In this document: one piece after another, positions 6,598-7,660 of the stretch
How positions within the stretch are numbered: the first letter of the stretch is position 1
How the letters are laid out: each line of letters opens with the position of its first letter
Assembly (NCBI GenBank): GCA_028293265.1
Contig: JAQGPB010000394.1
Coordinates: forward strand, 1-7,660
Origin: Pedosphaera sp.
GTDB lineage: Bacteria; Verrucomicrobiota; Verrucomicrobiae; Limisphaerales; Pedosphaeraceae
Length of the DNA: 7,660 nucleotides
Reading direction: 5' to 3'
The notes under the pieces: generated by a model
Seen by the model: the letters and a program-made list of their open reading frames with translations, nothing else
Told to the model about the DNA's origin: nothing
Database searches by the model: none
Program-made: the position numbers and the translations under genes

Positions 6598-7587
6598 ATG
6601 AATACAGGAATCAGCGCAATCAACAATGCCGTGCAGGAGTCCAGCGCCTTTGTGCGGCCATTATTCAATGAAATCGGCAAGGTCATCATTGGCCAGAGCT
6701 ACCTGGTGGAACGATTGACCATCGGCCTGCTGGCCAACGGCCACGTATTGCTGGAAGGTGTGCCGGGGCTGGCGAAGACGCTTTCCGTCAAGTCGCTGGC
6801 TTCGTGTCTGAGCGTCAAATTTGCGCGGCTGCAATTCACGCCGGACATGTTGCCGGCCGATGTCATTGGGACGCAGATTTACAACCCGCAATCAGGTGGT
6901 TTTACGACCCGGCGCGGCCCAATTTTTGCCAACCTCGTGCTGGCGGATGAAATCAACCGTGCCCCCGCAAAGGTGCAAAGCGCCCTGCTCGAAGCCATGC
7001 AGGAAAAACAGGTCACCATCGGCGACCAGACTTTTAAACTGGAGGAACCGTTTTTGGTATTGGCTACGCAAAACCCCATCGAGCAGGAAGGCACTTATCC
7101 CCTGCCGGAAGCCCAGGTTGACCGTTTCATGCTCAAGCTCAAGATTGGTTATCCGTCTCGGGCTGAAGAGCGGCAAATTTTGGACCTCATGGCTCATACG
7201 GCCAATTTGCCAAGTGTCGCGGCGGTCGTGACTCCGCAACAAATCTTTGAAGCCCGGCGCGTCATCAACGAGATTTACATTGATGAAAAGGTGAAGGATT
7301 ACATCGTGGACTTGGTTTGCGCCACACGTGAGCCGGAGGCGTACAAAATTCAGTTGAAAGATTTCATTCAGCTCGGAGCCTCGCCGCGCGCGACGATTGC
7401 GCTGACCCTGGCAGCCAAGGCTTATGCCTTCCTGCGCGGACGCGGGTATGTCACCCCGCAGGACGTCAAGAGCATTGGCATGGATGTTTTGCGTCACCGC
7501 GTCGCCATCACCTATGAAGCGGAGGCGGAGAACAAGACGAGTGAGACGGTGATTCAGAAGATTTTTGATGAGCTGCCAGTGCCGTGA
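6598..7587 (+). CDS. MoxR-family AAA+ ATPase
   Basis: The protein has 329 residues, the usual MoxR length. MoxR ATPases are cytosolic chaperone-like AAA+ proteins that usually work with von Willebrand factor A or DUF58 proteins in maturing enzymes or in stress and envelope functions. Seen in order are the N-terminal GKVIIGQ box, Walker A GVPGLAKT (54-61), the LQFTPDMLPADVIG segment typical of MoxR, GPIFANLVLADEINRAP with Walker B Asp117/Glu118, and sensor 1 in ATQNP (Asn159). These are followed by EAQVDRF with the probable arginine finger Arg176 and sensor 2 GASPRA (Arg264). A helical lid completes the protein. I chose the ATG at 6598; a TTG at 6586 would add four residues (MNQT) without family support. 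No Shine-Dalgarno is visible. It is transcribed away from the histidine kinase across a 111-bp repeat-rich gap. A partner gene would be expected downstream, past the window edge. The family is certain; the client is unknown. Confidence 0.95.
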   Translation: MNTGISAINNAVQESSAFVRPLFNEIGKVIIGQSYLVERLTIGLLANGHVLLEGVPGLAKTLSVKSLASCLSVKFARLQFTPDMLPADVIGTQIYNPQSGGFTTRRGPIFANLVLADEINRAPAKVQSALLEAMQEKQVTIGDQTFKLEEPFLVLATQNPIEQEGTYPLPEAQVDRFMLKLKIGYPSRAEERQILDLMAHTANLPSVAAVVTPQQIFEARRVINEIYIDEKVKDYIVDLVCATREPEAYKIQLKDFIQLGASPRATIALTLAAKAYAFLRGRGYVTPQDVKSIGMDVLRHRVAITYEAEAENKTSETVIQKIFDELPVP

Positions 7588-7615
7588 AATTTAATTCCCA
7601 ACCGAATTATGCCAA

Positions 7616-7660
7616 ATGGACATGCAGATTTCACAATCAAAGAGAAACAGCTTTTGGAAA
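7616..7660 (+). CDS. Possible start of the next gene (partial, unidentified)
   Basis: After moxR, two overlapping frames start with ATG and stay open to the window end. The frame at 7616 reads MDMQISQSKRNSFWK; an ATG at 7622 would drop two residues. The frame at 7609 reads MPNGHADFTIKEKQLLE. I slightly favour the 7616 frame, because its basic, aromatic start could precede a membrane segment and its third codon positions are richer in G/C. MoxR genes are often followed by DUF58 or VWA genes, but too little is visible to assign a family. No Shine-Dalgarno helps decide between the frames. Confidence 0.25.
   Translation, partial: MDMQISQSKRNSFWK

Overview
The window looks like a chromosomal housekeeping segment from a moderately GC-rich Gram-negative-type bacterium. 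The gene order infB-rbfA-nrnA-truB-ribF, the scarcity of Shine-Dalgarno sequences, a short TruB, and a CHASE/PAS hybrid kinase next to a MoxR ATPase would fit Verrucomicrobiota or a relative. That placement is inferred from protein flavour and gene order, not proven by the sequence.

Region 1 (1-3862, plus strand) is a tightly packed translation and RNA-metabolism operon. It holds the C-terminal 271 codons of translation initiation factor IF2 (infB, cut by the window edge), ribosome-binding factor A (rbfA), a DHH/DHHA1 oligoribonuclease/pAp phosphatase (nrnA type), tRNA pseudouridine-55 synthase (truB) and bifunctional riboflavin kinase/FAD synthetase (ribF). Gaps are 22-34 bp, and nrnA starts inside rbfA (26-bp overlap). 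The genes link 30S maturation, initiation, tRNA modification, nano-RNA turnover and flavin cofactor supply. This is a classic nusA-infB-type neighbourhood.

Region 2 (3859-6486, minus strand) is one large membrane-bound hybrid sensor histidine kinase: TM - CHASE - TM - PAS - HisKA (HDFNN) - HATPase - receiver. It converges on ribF so tightly that the two stop codons overlap (4 bp shared). Any terminator for either unit must therefore lie inside the other gene, and a candidate for the kinase transcript is visible inside the ribF 3' end.

Region 3 (6487-6597) is a 111-bp AT-rich divergent intergenic region between the kinase and a MoxR ATPase. It holds four interleaved perfect inverted repeats (11, 8, 8 and 7 bp arms), some of which exclude one another. 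It is the least ordinary piece of DNA in the window and probably a regulatory hub.

Region 4 (6598-7660, plus strand) is a complete MoxR-family AAA+ ATPase followed by 73 bp in which another gene may begin.

I see no RNA genes, insertion sequences, CRISPR arrays or prophage. No wholly new system is evident. The points most worth a second look are the divergent repeat-rich region and the overlapping convergent ends.
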